Source: Rhodocollybia butyracea (lineage: Eukaryota; Basidiomycota; Agaricomycetes; Agaricales; Omphalotaceae). Taken from it: a stretch of DNA of 64,000 nt. Under the pieces are notes generated by a model. It worked only from the letters and a program-made list of their open reading frames with translations. It was not told where the DNA came from and made no database searches. Shown one piece after another: positions 44,616-57,211 of this stretch (the first letter of the stretch is position 1; every line of letters starts with the position of its first letter). The stretch is taken from NCBI GenBank assembly GCA_015501585.1, contig JADNRY010000254.1, positions 1-64,000 of the forward strand, read 5' to 3'. The position numbers and the translations under genes are program-made.

Positions 44616-46544
44616 ATGAAGCGTACTCGAAGGTCGTCCTCTGTAGAAGATTCTACTGCGACTCCGAAAAGGCTGCGAGGTTCAGAAAGTGAAGAACAAT
44701 GTAAGTTGCCGCTGGACTTGGTCACGCAATGTTCATTCCATGCATGCCTATAGCAAATGTATCCATGTTCTCGGGTGCATCCAACTTCGGCATACATGGA
44801 GGAACCTTTACATATGTTGCACGGGATAACAACATTAGTGGGCTCCTCATACTGTTTCAATTAAATAAAATCGTTGATCACATTCATTTAAAAGCCACAA
44901 ATATCCACAATTATCACAACTGGAGTAGGTCTATCTATATGGATTTCATGATTTAAATAAGTGACAGCTCAAACAAAGAACCAATTGATATTTTGAAAAT
45001 CCGTGATTGGTTAAAGGCTCCAGATCCTTCTACCAATCTTGTGGCAGCATGCAACAAGAAGATACCTGGCACTGGAGAGTGGATACTTTCACATGAACAT
45101 TTTGTTAAATGGCGAAAGGACGAATCTGGGCTCCTATGGATACATGGCAAAGGTAAATCACTTCTGTATGGTAAATTTGAATCTAAACATAGTGGATCTA
45201 GTGGGTTCAGGCAAAACATTTCTTTCGTATGCAAGCAACATTGAAATCATGTTATGTTTCATCTTTCTCATGTAATTCTTTAGGGCAACCATCATCAAAG
45301 AGCTACAGGATAATCCAACATCACTGTGTTGCTACTATTACTTTGACAACCGTGATAACTCACAGACCAAGACTAATGCTCAGGGTCTGATTCAGTCACT
45401 TCTGCTCCAGATGGCCGCAAGCAGTGCAGGAATCCATCCTGCTCTACATGAGTTATACACAAAGTGCAAACAGGGCATCATGGAGCCAACTATGGAGGAT
45501 TTAAGTGCTACTCTGGTGGTTGTTTCCAAAGACTTAGGTCCCGTATACCTTGTGCTGGATGCCATGGATGAATGCAATGAGCCATCAGATGTTTTCAAGT
45601 ATCTTGCTCATGTTAGAGAAAACTTCTGCATTACTGTAACCAGTCGATATGTTGCAGAGACCAGCTATGGTGCCACAGACAGCATTTACCTTCATTTGGC
45701 ACAAGACGCGTTTCATGATGATGTTATCAAATATCTCCAAGATAGGCTGAGCCATCGGACACTCAAACCAGAACTGTTCACAGAAATAGTTGATTATTTG
45801 ACTGAAGGCGCTCAGGGACAGTAAGTAACCCTGACTCTGTCCTTGATGAGTGGCGCTAATTTAAAGCTGTCAAGATTCCGTTGGGTTGACTGCCAAGTAA
45901 CTGTCTTGCAAAGATGTAAAACTCCCAAAGCCATCCGGGATGCCTTGAAAAAGTTGCCCAAAACCCTGGAGGAAACTTACACTGCAGCCATTACAAGAAC
46001 AAGTAAAAGTGAACATGTGCATGATGCAGAAAAACTTCTTATGTGGCTGGTTTATGCATTTGAACCACTATCAGTCATCCAAGTCACAGAGATTCTGGCC
46101 ATAGATTTGGATGCTCAAATATTTGATCCGGAAGCTCTGTCATTGGAGCTTGAACATGGAATTTATGATATCTTGGATTCCACTATGATCACTGTCAGTC
46201 AGGACAAGATTGTACAACTTGGACACAATTCTGTGAAAGAATTTCTGACTCAAACCCATGCTGAAGTGCACATGAGTAGACTCTTTGAAATTAATGAGCC
46301 CTTGGCCCATTCCATTATGTGTCAAATGTGCCTTATCTATCTATTGCAGTTTGACTCACAGAAGATTGATGGCTTTCAGCAGGGCTATCCTTTCGGACGA
46401 TATGCTGCAAAGCATTGGCCATCCCACATGAGAAGGCTAGCAGAGGAGATCCCTGAACACAAGCCTGCCAGAGACCTAGCCATCAAGTTCTTAGGAGGCA
46501 GCAGTCAGCTGCAGATAATTCTTTTCAGCGACCCCGTTGCCTAA
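44616..46544 (+). pseudogene. NACHT NLR-like gene, copy C: NACHT intact, ankyrin domain lost
   Basis: Exons 44616-44700, 44754-44928, 44968-45152, 45202-45226, 45284-45820, 45875-46544 read through in one frame, 558 residues. They give MKRTRRSSSVEDS, SGASNFGIHGGTFTYVARD, Walker A GKVGSGKT, Walker B VYLVLDAMDEC and the winged-helix region to SSQLQ. One extra base in exon 2 (near 44,890) is compensated if splicing uses AG at 44,967 rather than the site used in copy B. At about 46,513 the sequence changes abruptly to unrelated repeat DNA, which supplies IILFSDPVA and a stop. All ankyrins are gone. It may still make a NACHT-only protein, which in fungi could act as a helper or dominant-negative; this is inference. 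Confidence 0.8.
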
Positions 46545-47000
46545 TAACACCCCCCTAGCAATCCCCATCATTATCTAGCAGCCCTTCCAGACCTCTAAAG
46601 GAATGCGCCGGTTATGTCACACTATGCAGCGGCGACTTTGTGGCTGACCGGGGATCATCCCCCTTTCCACTTATGACCATGCCGATGATTCCGCAGCTTC
46701 TCCCCACTTCCCCGCTCATTGTCCCGCCAAACTCATTGCTCCATGATAAGGAACATAGTCTCTTATCTAATGATAAGATTAACCTATGCGATAAAGCCAG
46801 TGGCCGATATCTTATCTACCCCTGGCTCTCATGGCATTCAATATACCCGACATTTTTCATTTCCCACCCGCGCTCCCGAAAATCCTTCTGGTAGCTCCAT
46901 GTACCGTCACGTTTTTCCCACCCACGCGCTATTGTCTTAAGAACAGTACTTAACTCAAGGCCTCTTACAGACATCTGCACCATAGGACATCCATTTTCCA
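46514..47000 (+). repeat. LTR-like repeat fragment truncating NLR copy C
   Basis: Begins where NLR homology ends. Blocks ACGTTTTTCCC, CCCACGCG, TATTGTCTTAAG, AGTACTTAAC, AAGGCCTCTTACAGAC and ACATCTGC recur inverted at 13,105-13,400. No coding capacity. Outer boundaries are uncertain because ankyrin sequence does not resume on the other side. Confidence 0.6.
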
Positions 47001-47112
47001 ATGTAAGCATTCCTGGACGTATGTACTGATGATCAATGTATGGACAAATGTAGTACTACAATAAGTATTATTGGCAGATCATTGATGGCAGTCACATGGG
47101 TATAGCACATTT

Positions 47113-47245
47113 ACCGTAAGCCCCAGCCGTAACCCAGCCGTAACCCGTGGCCGTAACCTTGCCGTCACCCTACCGTCACCCTACCGTCACCCTACCGTCA
47201 CCCTACCGTCACCCCGCCGTCACCCCGCCGTCACCCCACAGTTAC
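47113..47245 (+). repeat. 11-bp minisatellite (CCGTCACCCTA)n
   Basis: After degenerate leaders (GCCGTAACCC type), four copies of CCGTCACCCTA lie at about 47,162-47,205, followed by two CCGTCACCCCG and a final partial copy. No protein meaning. Confidence 0.9.
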
Positions 47246-47504
47246 ATTTTGTATATTTACCATGACCTTTAAGGCCTTATGATATTCTCAAAAAATCTTG
47301 AGGCCTTTAAGTTAAGGCCCATGTACTTAAGCCTTAGTACCCCTTTAGTAGAACACTGACATTTTTCCTAAGTGCTGTGACATTTACAACATTTACTGTA
47401 CTTTGGAGGTGGCAGGTAACTTGTATTTCTAGGTAAATACCCTAAGCTTATATAGAGAGGAGAGAGAGTTTAATACAAAAAGATACAAAACACACAGACT
47501 TTAA

Positions 47505-47540
47505 GAGAGAAACTGAGAGAGAGAGAGACAGAGAGAGGGC
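47505..47540. repeat. GA-rich microsatellite
   Basis: GAGAGAAACTGAGAGAGAGA-type tract with one CAG interruption. Confidence 0.85.
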
Positions 47541-47759
47541 TAGGAAAGGAAACTCATTGCCACAAAGGGTATATAAGATAATGGTAAAACTGTCCAAACT
47601 ACTATGTATGTCCAAATCAGGTAGTAACTTGTGTATATCAAAATGGTTAAAGTCCTTTGGTCCTAGACAGTAATCTGCCCTGCAGTCCACAGGTTCATCT
47701 TTCAGGCAGCAGTACTCATACCTCGCATACTTGCTATCCTCTGTCTTACTCATGGTATT

Positions 47760-48137
47760 ACATCAGGAAAAGCAGTTTTTGCCTAGGTGACCCCAAAGTG
47801 GCCTAAAGCAAACTAGGTGACCTATGAATCCTATGGCATCCTAGGAATTTGGGCTCGTCCCTTGCCAGTCAAGGCTCTTGAGGATTCCCTAGGGTATCCT
47901 AGGCAAACCCAGGGCAAGCCTAGGTCTACCCAGGTTTGCCCAGGTGTTCCCAAAGTTGTCCTGGAGTTTCCCTGGGGCTTCCTAGGATACTCTAGGATAC
48001 CCAGGGGAATCCTCAAGAGCTTTGACTGGCAAGGGACAAGCCTAAATTCCTAGGATGCCATAGGATTCATAGGTCACCTAGTTTGCTTTAGGCCACTCTG
48101 GGGTTACCTAGGCAAAAACCACTTTTCCTGATGTATA
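47760..48137. repeat. Foldback element rich in CCTAGG, candidate 8-bp target duplication
   Basis: The left arm starts ACATCAGGAAAAGCAGTTTT and the right end is the inverse (AAAACCACTTTTCCTGATGT). Arms of about 185 bp match almost throughout (CCTAGGTGACC, CCTAAAGCAAACTAGGTGAC, CTCTTGAGGATTCC). The middle is built from variants of TATCCTAGG and CCCAGG. ATGGTATT flanks both sides (47,752-47,759 and 48,138-48,145), as an 8-bp target duplication of hAT-type elements would. Non-coding. Confidence 0.8.
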
Positions 48138-48473
48138 ATGGTATTGGCTAGCTTGTCATACTCCTCCAGTTAGAAGTAGTATTCAGAACATCTAGCCCTG
48201 TGCGCTAGCTTTCTAACAACACTGCAATTATGGTAACTGAGTGAGCCTAGTGTCTATAAGTATTTTACTTCCTAGAGATACCATTGTTGTAATAGGCTCC
48301 TGAGGGTAAACAGACAGCAACAAGTGTATTTCCGGTTGTCCTCTCCGTGACAGTCAGAAGAGAGAGACAGATGGATGCAGAAGCATCCGCTGACTACAGC
48401 TTTATACCTATGTTAGATTACAAGCTTGTAATGACAAATCCTAATCCAACAACCATCGGCCAAAGTTCTCTAA

Positions 48474-48877
48474 GAGGTGGTGGGCCTCCGCATACCAGAG
48501 TCACCATGGGGCGGGGTGTTTTTCCATTGCTGGAAAAAGACTGTGAAAAGGGGTGGGAATAATTTCCTTTCACCAAGAGTTTCCATTTTGGGAAATGTTT
48601 ATTATCCACTTTGTAATTTTTTCTTGTAATTTTTCTCTTTCCCATTTGAGATTAGGCCAAAAAACCATTTCCGATCATCTCCTGATTTCTTTTACAGCTG
48701 AGAAAATGACATAATCTCAAATGGGAAAGAGGTAAATTAAAATGAACTAATTACAAAGGGGATAAAAGATATTTCTTATCAAGGAAATTTGTTGTGAAAG
48801 ATCAAAAATCCACCAGCTTTTCCCAGACATTTTCCTGAAAAGGAAAGATACCCTGGGCCATGGTGAGTACCACCTTA
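48474..48877. repeat. Second foldback (inverted-repeat) element
   Basis: The left arm 48,474-48,654 (AGGTGGT...TCACCATGG...CTTTCCCATTTGAGATTA) is the imperfect inverse of 48,712-48,877 (TAATCTCAAATGGGAAAGAG...CCATGGTGAGTACCACCT). The inner 20 bp are near perfect and the outer parts more diverged. No coding capacity. Confidence 0.7.
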
Positions 48878-48899
48878 TGGTCCATGCTAGCCTTGGCAC

Positions 48900-51420
48900 A
48901 TGATTTATAATATTTGGGTTATCTTCAGCAACACAGTACCGAGTCTTAGTCAAATTTGCTAGTCAACTCCGTCAGACAGTATCTCCGCTTTGTTCTGGAC
49001 CGTGACTTCAGAATATCTTGATTCCCTTGTAGATCATAAGATCTGTAGTATTTGTGAACTAGCTATTTCTAAAGTACAAGGTTTGCCTTCCCTCTTTTGA
49101 ATATATCCCTGGGTGGTGCGTCCACTAGCTCTTATCCCACTTTGAGATGTCCCTTTTGTTAGAGTGATAAACTCCTGAGTAGAAACTAGGTTGACTAGCC
49201 TAGTGTTAACATCTCTAGACACCTCAAGTATTCCCACTGACTTCGCTTCCAACTACGCTTGTAGGTGTACTGTAACGGCTAGCTAAGTATTATTGTTAAG
49301 ATACTAAGCTTCTGCTACAACTAATAACTATCACACTTGGGCTCCATATAGTTCTCTTATTGCATTGTATATACTACACAATGTGTCAAAAAGTATAGTT
49401 ACACACTGATACGCCCCGAGACTTTTTGAGTCTAAAACTAGACTTAAAGCTCACTACTGGATAGTCTTTGCATGATACGTAGTGTTCATACCACTTGGAG
49501 GACTTCTCCCAGTGCTGTGTTCACTGAAACCCAAATCGGACAAGCTCGTACAACGCCTGTATTGCCACCGCTTCACGCGCACGACGGCCCAACATTGATA
49601 TCAAAACATCGGCCATTTCGGCCCATACTCTGAATTTGATATAATTGATTTACTTGAAACTACCTCACCAGGAGGCCGTTTTCTATGAAACCTTCGATGT
49701 TGCAGACCGTTTGGACGATTCTTACATCGTTTCACTAGTTAGCACTCGATTACAAGCTTTCCCTTCCATAGGAAATGCTTACTCAGAATGATAATACCTT
49801 ACTAAGGGTATAAAACTTAGAACATGCAAAAGGGCAATCTGGGGCAAGAAATAAAATGTACCAGAGACCCTGAAGCAAGAACGAACGAAAGCAGTGCATA
49901 GGCATCCGACGGCATCGAAATACCGGTATCCAGGGTACTTCTCCGGTCCCAGAACATGGTTACATCAGTTGTTGGGATAAATGCCTCATTTTCAAATAAT
50001 TGCATAGCATGATGATACAGGACAGGAGTGGGGGTCAAACCGAGTCCGAACAGGTCCCGTCAACGTCCCCTGCCCTCCCGCATTATTCTCCATGAGTCCC
50101 CCGACCATAGAGACGAGATTTGAGTAGGTACTAGGAGGAGACATACCTATATTTCTATAGATATGCTCATACTTCAATGCCCATCAATCAGAGACCTTAG
50201 AAAATTTATGAACCCTTGAAACGAGTTTATACAAGTTGGAAATACGGTACAACGTCCCAATACCGGGTGGTTTTCCGATGCTCCAGCATAGAACTGAGAT
50301 CTGTCCCCTTGGAGCAGTATTTCAAAGATTAGAATGAAACTTGATGTTGCAGGGCTTAGATGACAATTATCGAAGCGAGAATAGCTGAGATACATCGTTC
50401 TTCAAGTCCTCCCTCACTTATAGAACCTGTGAACTACTGGTTCACACTTACTTACAGTCATAAGTCACTGTAAGTACTGACAATCAAGAATGAATGAAAA
50501 AGAACATACCAAGAACTCGAGATTGAACATCTATGATCCGAAATGGAACTGAATAGAGTGAAACGACCTCATGGGGCGGTCTCTGTTCACCGTTTCCGGG
50601 TCTGATGTAAAATTTCACAATAGAATTGACCATATGATGCCATACAGCCTCGTATGCAGAGCACATGCTCCCCTTACCAATACTCTTGGCTTCCTTGGGT
50701 ATATAATCAAGGGGAGACCTCAAGAAAGAGCAGGCATCCCTCCCCCCCCCCAGGTTAACTGGCTTGCTGTCAAGCTTGTAGTAATAGGGTGCTTCTGGCA
50801 GAAGAAAGAACAGAATTATTCAGAGTGCTTTTGCTTCTGACAGAACTTGAATGAACTTGGATTGCATTTGAACAGACAAAGAAAGAGACCTTGCACTTGT
50901 TGTTGTTGTTGTTGATTGATTGAAAGTTAAAGTCCCAGTCTTGTCTTGTTTGAAAGTTTTGAAGTCCAGAGTCTTGTTTTGAAAGGAATAGTTAAAGTAC
51001 AAAGAGAACCCCAGAGACTATAGAGCATTTTGTGCAATAGAGTCCATTGATCAATCTTGAATTACCCCAGAACTCAAAAGTCTGATTGTGTGTTTGTGTT
51101 GGTGTTGTTTTGCCTTCTGCCCACATACCCATAGTTAGCCCTATCAACACCTAGGCGCAAAAATTGTGTATTACTGGATATTTACAATAGACTGACCACC
51201 TGATTGGACACTCATCGGATTCCCTAACAGAAATCCCACAGTTTCAACTTCAGTTTTGTTTTTGCAAGCTACACAAGGCCTTTCATATCTGTCAAGTATC
51301 ATAGCGCTATGAGAATATTTCTAAGACTTTTGATTCTTGATTATATTTCATTCAGGTACTTATATAGTGTTCTGAACTATCAACTAGATATCAGATATCA
51401 TCTCAAATTCTCTTGGTTGT
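48900..51420. other. Gene-poor region, no gene firmly seen
   Basis: Short minus ORFs at 49,817-50,723 (for example around AVWHHMVNSIVKFYIRPGNG and EVVSLYSVPFRIIDVQSRVLG) could be exons of a minus gene, but I cannot join them or recognise a domain. A (TTG)n tract lies at about 50,899-50,917 and a C10 run near 50,744. Confidence 0.4.
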
Positions 51421-52677
51421 CTACTTTTGGAATGGAGCCTCCACATCAGCCTCTGTAAACTGGTCGATATGGACCTGCATTGGTCTCATATGATAAGTTC
51501 CACCAATGGTGCGGATTCCGTGAGGTGCAAGGGTACTTCCACTGGTGTTGCCATGGTTTCTTTTCCTCGAAGAGGAAATCGCAACACGCAGTATGATTAT
51601 GTAGAATGCGATTGATATTATAGGTGGGATCTGTGGAAGTATGAACATTGTTTTCATGGCATCTTGTATTCACCTACCATGTCAAGGACCACATATTGTC
51701 CATTTGATTTCACAGCAAAACAAATGAGAGCTGCAAGCAAGGTTGTTGAGTAAAGTATTCCAGCATCTATTACGATCATAAGAGCGGGTCTGTTAAGGCT
51801 CTGACCAACACGTGTTGCCCGAACACTCCGCTCAATGGTCCATAGACGATAGGCCAGGAATGCTATATAATTGAATATCACTGCCCTGAGATAGACCGAA
51901 GTAGCTCCTACCTGTTGCCGTGAAGTTGCAAGCCAATGTTGTTGCAAAGAATGAAGTTATCCACTGTTCAATACCGGCAAGGAAGACATCATCCCCGTTA
52001 GACCTCGAGATTGTATGCACGCTGGTAAAGCCAGTTACTATGCTTCCTATCAATATACGATCCACTTTTAGCAATGGACAAGAGGTAGAACACCTGCTAC
52101 ACTGCACCAGAGGATCATTGGCAGTACAATAACCCACCAAGAGTTCCACACCTTGTAACAGCGATAGATCTTCAAATATGGTCAGTCATTCAGTAAAAAT
52201 GTGAAGTCCTATAGATACCACTATGCCATCACCTAGAATAGTCTGGATAGTATAGACTGCATTCTTGAAGACAAAGGTGCTTTCGGCCACATTGGCAAAG
52301 AACATCACAGGACCCCCCTTGATGTCACGCTCAGTAACAAAGCCTTGATTCATCCTTTTGATGTCAATGCTGGTATGCTTGAACCCTTCATGAACAAGTT
52401 ATCAGGAGATATGTAGCAAGAACACCTCACGATGGTACTGAGGATAAAAAGCAAAACCGCCACAATAAGCATGGAACGATTCACTTCATTCCAAGCTCGG
52501 TTGCCAACCAGTGTCCAAACAGTACCGATAAACATCAGCAACGAGAATCCTAATAGATATTTTGTCTTAGAGTCATCATGATTTCATTGAACTATAGCAC
52601 AATGATTACTCACCATAAAGGATGCTTTCACAAACGGTCGATATGATAGTAGCGGTGTCCAAACGGATGTCTGGCAT
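51421..52677 (-). CDS. 7-TM integral membrane protein (YRCY-VW family), intact
   Basis: Seven exons: 52677-52614, 52549-52431, 52377-52219, 52169-52094, 52037-51912, 51880-51678, 51630-51421. All junctions are GT-AG and in phase, giving 318 residues. It starts MPDIRLDTATIISTVCESIL. Features in order are LMFIGTVWTLV, LIVAVLLFILSTIH, GGPVMFFANVAESTFVFKN, AVYTIQTILGDGIVIYRCY, VIVLPMILWC, IEQWITSFFATTLACNFTAT, LAYRLWTIERSV, DAGILYSTTLLAALICF, DMIPPIISIAFYIIILRVAI and a short polar tail. This is the classic layout of a large Agaricomycete 7-TM family, receptor-like in shape, with no established function known to me. It is distantly similar to the 10.2-kb 7-TM protein (same YRCYxVW and ...G.LY... 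positions) but not a recent copy. Confidence 0.9.
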
Positions 52678-54470
52678 GTTATTAGATGTGGACCGAAAGT
52701 GCGCCGTGCACAAAGGCCAGCCAAAATAGTGCTGGTGGCCTTAAATACCACCATGATACAGAAGGCCCGAAATAACATGAACACCTGACAATCAGTGGTC
52801 CCAGATTATAGAAGGCCCAAAGCCCCACGCATCTCGTGCACACTGTTGTGGGGCTGAGCTGCAATCAAGCCCCCTTGATGAGACTCGGACGGCAATAGCA
52901 TTGGTGCCAACTCCACAACAGTCACCCCGGGAAGGTAAAAAAACCTGCTCGGGAGTTGGCAGATGAAAGAAAGCTGGTTATCCTTATGAGGATAATCAGT
53001 GAAAGTGGCTTTCAGTTGCCTGAAATAGTTACTGAAATTTTCTCTGATAAACTATAAATGGATTATCTTATCTTATCAAAAAACTTCAGCACTCCTTTCC
53101 ATCGCACAGATTTTTTTATCTTTACGGTGTGAGTTTTGAGAGTGTTTTGGAATCCAGGTGGCAATCACGTTGATCAAATGTGCAGCCTTGGGCCCTGAGT
53201 CTATCCTATGGCTTTGGGTACTAACAGTGTCAGGGGTAAGATTCAAGAATGATTACTTAGATTTTGATTAGTAGATTACTCGATGCATGTACAGAATATA
53301 TAAGTAACTAGCTATGCAGTCCCTTCTAAAGCGAATAAGCGATGGAGTAGCTCATAAATGATCTCATGAGTCATAAGACTTAGAAGTAGAGCTTGAGTAT
53401 TGCGTCAATGTCAGCCTGAACTGATTTTTCAATTTGGATGCCACACAGTCCCATACTGCACTGGTGTAAATCGGACAGCAGCTTTTAGCATACTGCGACG
53501 CAGTTCCTGAGTGCAGACTGCAGTTCCAGCTTTTTTGTGACTCATTGATTGCACTCTAAACTCTAATGAAAACCAGAGACTGAGCCACGAACTCAATTGA
53601 TTCATTTATCTACTAGAGGGTGTAGAAAGATGGAGGTTAAAATTGCAACAAGTCCAACTCCGCTCCACAATGTCAAATAAAAATAGATCAGTGGGCATAT
53701 TGCATTTATCTAATCTCATAATTCTGCTCACTCAGTGGCAGTGCTCAGGCTTGTAATGTTCACGTCGCTTGGCACTCCTCGGATTCACAGCTCAAACACA
53801 ATCACAGGGTCAGTCATGGGTTGGTCATGGGCTACCTCCATTCACCTTTCACTGATCCACCGAGCTCCACATTGTCAACACAGTGATAATCTGAAGAAGT
53901 GGAGATGGAACTACTAAGTCCAATAAAAGTCATCCAAAGTTTGGTTGTACTAACTACTACGCATTAGATACCCTGACAAATGCATGAGCACTACTTACAC
54001 TACAGCTATGCTATTGTATATGACATGGTCATATACTAAGTATAATAATCAGATGAGTACGTACAACGTCATACTAACGCTCCGGCCATTACGGCTACAA
54101 CCGAGTCTCTGGTCGCGAGTCGCATGATATCATTAAATATACAACAAGATTGGTCGATGGAGTTGTACATGTAGGTTTGTGAGCAAATATAGCATAAGTA
54201 GTTCAATTAAGGTTACTAGCAGACTAGCAGGATTAGAATAAACGCCCTCAAAGGCCCTTTGAATTGAGAAACCTAGAAGGGCGCCATGGCCCATACGGGT
54301 TTGAAGATGGTATTGGTAAGGGCATTTACATCTGTCGATCACCTGTGAGGTATACCTCCGTGATACTGCTGTTTGAGTGGTTAATCCGGGTGGAGAACAA
54401 TTGCTGCGATTGAGTATGATGATCTACTACTTATTGTACATTTGAAGATTGGCGTTCCGAAAATATGTAC
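52678..54470. other. Intergenic, no gene seen
   Basis: AT-rich sequence, small ORFs only, none with family resemblance. Confidence 0.5.
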
Positions 54471-55467
54471 CTATTCAACTTCAAGTGGCTTTTTTGCTAC
54501 AGTCGTATACCACGGATTATAAGCCTTATATGATTCGTTCCATTCTTTCAGGCTTCCCTCAAGAAGCTCGTGAAACTCCTTCTCACTTCCAACAATTCCA
54601 AACCCTCCACCAGTCAACACTGGAGTCTTCATCCCCATCCACAAGTCATGCAACTGCTTTGAACCGTTGAACTCATCATTGTCCATAGGTTCACGTATAG
54701 GAATATTTCGGCCCTCACATTGAATATCTATAAATCCTTTTTTTGCCAAGAGCTTCGGAAGATATACCCCCAAGTCTAGGACAACTCCTTTTGATGCAAA
54801 GAGCGATGTGATCAATGACACAAGTCTTTTGGAGTTTGGCCCCACCCCAAAGCCAAAGCCTTTTACGTCGACTTCCACGAGCTCAATCCATCCTCCTGGC
54901 TTAAGGACATCATAAAGCTGGTCAATAGCCATATTCCAACGAGAGTCATTCATTGCAGCCATCAAGAGGCGTTGGTGGACATAGGAGAAGCTGTTCTGCC
55001 ATTCCCTGGGCAAATCAGTTACAGAGTGGATAGAAAAGTGGATGTTTGATGGGTATTCGTGAGGAAATTGCTTGTCAGATATGTCAATGCACTCGATATC
55101 GAGCAGTAGATTGTTCTGGGAATGGAAATCAGAGAGCTCTTGAGCCCATATGCCTTCAACGATGTGAAGTTTAAGTTGAGTTTAAGATGACTTCAAATTG
55201 AAGCTATGACATACCTGAGCCTGCACCACTTTCGAGGACCCGATCATTTGAGTGAAAGGTTATTGGAGCTAACGCGAGTTGATTTCCGAAGGCCTTTGTA
55301 AGGATACGATGCTGAATTCTCAATCTTTCCAGAAGCAAACAAGTAAGTAATGGAGAAGCATATCAAGACCTCAATAATTAATGTTATAATCACCTCTCTG
55401 TCTCGACATCGTCAGCAGGAAGAAGATAGTTCGATGAAGTGTATTCCCGTTTTACTGTTGGTTCCAT
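54471..55467 (-). CDS. SAM-dependent methyltransferase (class I, LaeA-like group), intact
   Basis: Exons 55467-55394, 55324-55215 and 55153-54471 join in phase to 288 residues. It starts MEPTVKREYTSSNYLLPADD, a usual opening in this fungal family. Motif I is RVLESGAGSGIWAQEL (residues about 53-68), then IDISDKQFP (acidic residue for the SAM ribose), SVTDLPREWQNSFSYVHQRL and the post-motif LKPGGWIELVEVD. The C-terminal part has KKGFIDIQ and GMKTPVLTGGG. It would transfer a methyl group from SAM to an unknown small molecule or protein. No biosynthetic cluster partners are adjacent. Two introns of 69 and 61 bp. Confidence 0.92.
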
Positions 55468-57211
55468 CGTTACGTGCTTCGAACGATTTCCAGATTCCAA
55501 ACGCTTGTTTTAAATACTTGTTCACCTCCGTCTCACGACTTTCATGATTTCAATGCAAATGCAATGACGGTGTCGTATTCGCGGCATATTTTGATTCGAA
55601 TCCGAAAAAACGGACAGTGCATATGCGAATCCTTCTCCCGCGCTCTTTGTTCAAGCTTGCCGAGTCGCCAAATCGCCTTGGGGAAGTGAGAACTGTTTTA
55701 AAGATAGGACTGAGCTCATAATCTACCAGTGGGGCCCGGCTAGTTATGGAGTCGGACTAAAAATACAGCAGTCCGCGAAGTGATCGCTTGTTGCAAAATC
55801 TGGTGTGAAATTTGGGTCATTATCGTGCCACAGATACTATCTTTGGGAACCATTTTGGCACTATGAATGAATCTCAAATAGGAGTGGGTTTATTTTAGTG
55901 CAAGTCCATGCTTTGAGTGGAGAGTAGTACTTGCTACCGAATACGCTAACTTGTCAAGACGAGGGGATCAAGGAGCTTGAAAGTGTGTGGTGCAGTTCAA
56001 TTTGGGTTCGTAGATCTATCCAAATACTAAGCGGTCATTGCTGTTTTTGACCTTAATGGATTTGCAATAGTAGGGTAAGTATTGGCTACCCACGTTCTTG
56101 TTTAAGGAGGCGACCGACATCCCTCGCACCCAAGGCTCGCCGCTTCAAATTCCCAGTCACGGTCTTTGGTGAATGACTGTAAAAACAAAATCAAGGGTTC
56201 TGATAATCTGCCTTCAACGAGTCATCGGGGTGTTGTTTATAGGTGTACCGCCGTATTAGTGGTCTGCAGATCTTGTATGTATGCCCGGTTCTTCTTGACT
56301 CAAATCTTCCTTGATCCTTCCTTGGTCCCAAGCCGGCAATAAGCCTAACCTAACCTTGATATTGCCTTGATATACTCAAGTAACCTGATGTGCTCTTTTC
56401 GCAGGTGAGTAAACCCCGTACCGTCTCCCGGTTTTATAATTCATCCACGACAACTCAGGCACCTCGACTGGTGGGAGCATGTACATGTGCCATTAAATAT
56501 CCGGCACCCTGGACATTATCCCGCATCAGCCTCCTACGATTCCTGGTTGATCCTCATCGGTCGGTTTCCTTCTCATCTTCCTTCCACGCCCAAGATTCAA
56601 GCCAATATGTTTATATCAGTGGCCTATCCATAAACGGCAGTCTTCTGCGCTTGGCCTATTTCTTCTGAATTCAGCCATAGTAGATTGATCCTTCATTTCG
56701 ATATCATCTTGGTCTTTGATTCTTCGTGATCTGAGCTTGGCTTTTCAGCCGAAAGGTGAAAGTTAAAGTTGCGGCAATAGCTAGGTGTCTGTGGGGGTTT
56801 TCTTGGCCTTGCCCAGCCAGAAGAAGAGTCGGGGTGTTGAGAAGTTTACACGAACCAGAGAAACAAAGAAAAGCAAGCAAAAACATAGGGAAAATCAAAT
56901 TGAGCGGGACAATGAGAGTTGACTTGGAATTGACCGTGTCACGCATGCTCCTTGTACTTTCAAGTTCTTTGGGACTTTTGGGACTTGTGAGTAGGAGAAA
57001 AGGTACCTATTGTCGCCTCATCTTCTTGGAATACTTATCAAGATACAGCACTTATCGGCCTTGTGACAAAGCACAGTACATACACATAAGTAGTATAGCT
57101 CACTTGATAGCCCATATACGCTCAAGTTGTGTCGCGTATAAAAGGCTTTTAGATGTTTTTAACGGTACATTCTCACTTCGTTCTTCTATACTTCCAAAAG
57201 TTAACGAGAGC
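55468..57211. other. Intergenic region with core promoter of the AAD pseudogene
   Basis: No gene is supported between 55,468 and 57,130. TATAAAA at 57,137-57,143 lies about 70 bp before the AAD-like ATG at 57,212, in the same GCGTATAAAAGG context as the intact AAD promoter. Confidence 0.55.
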
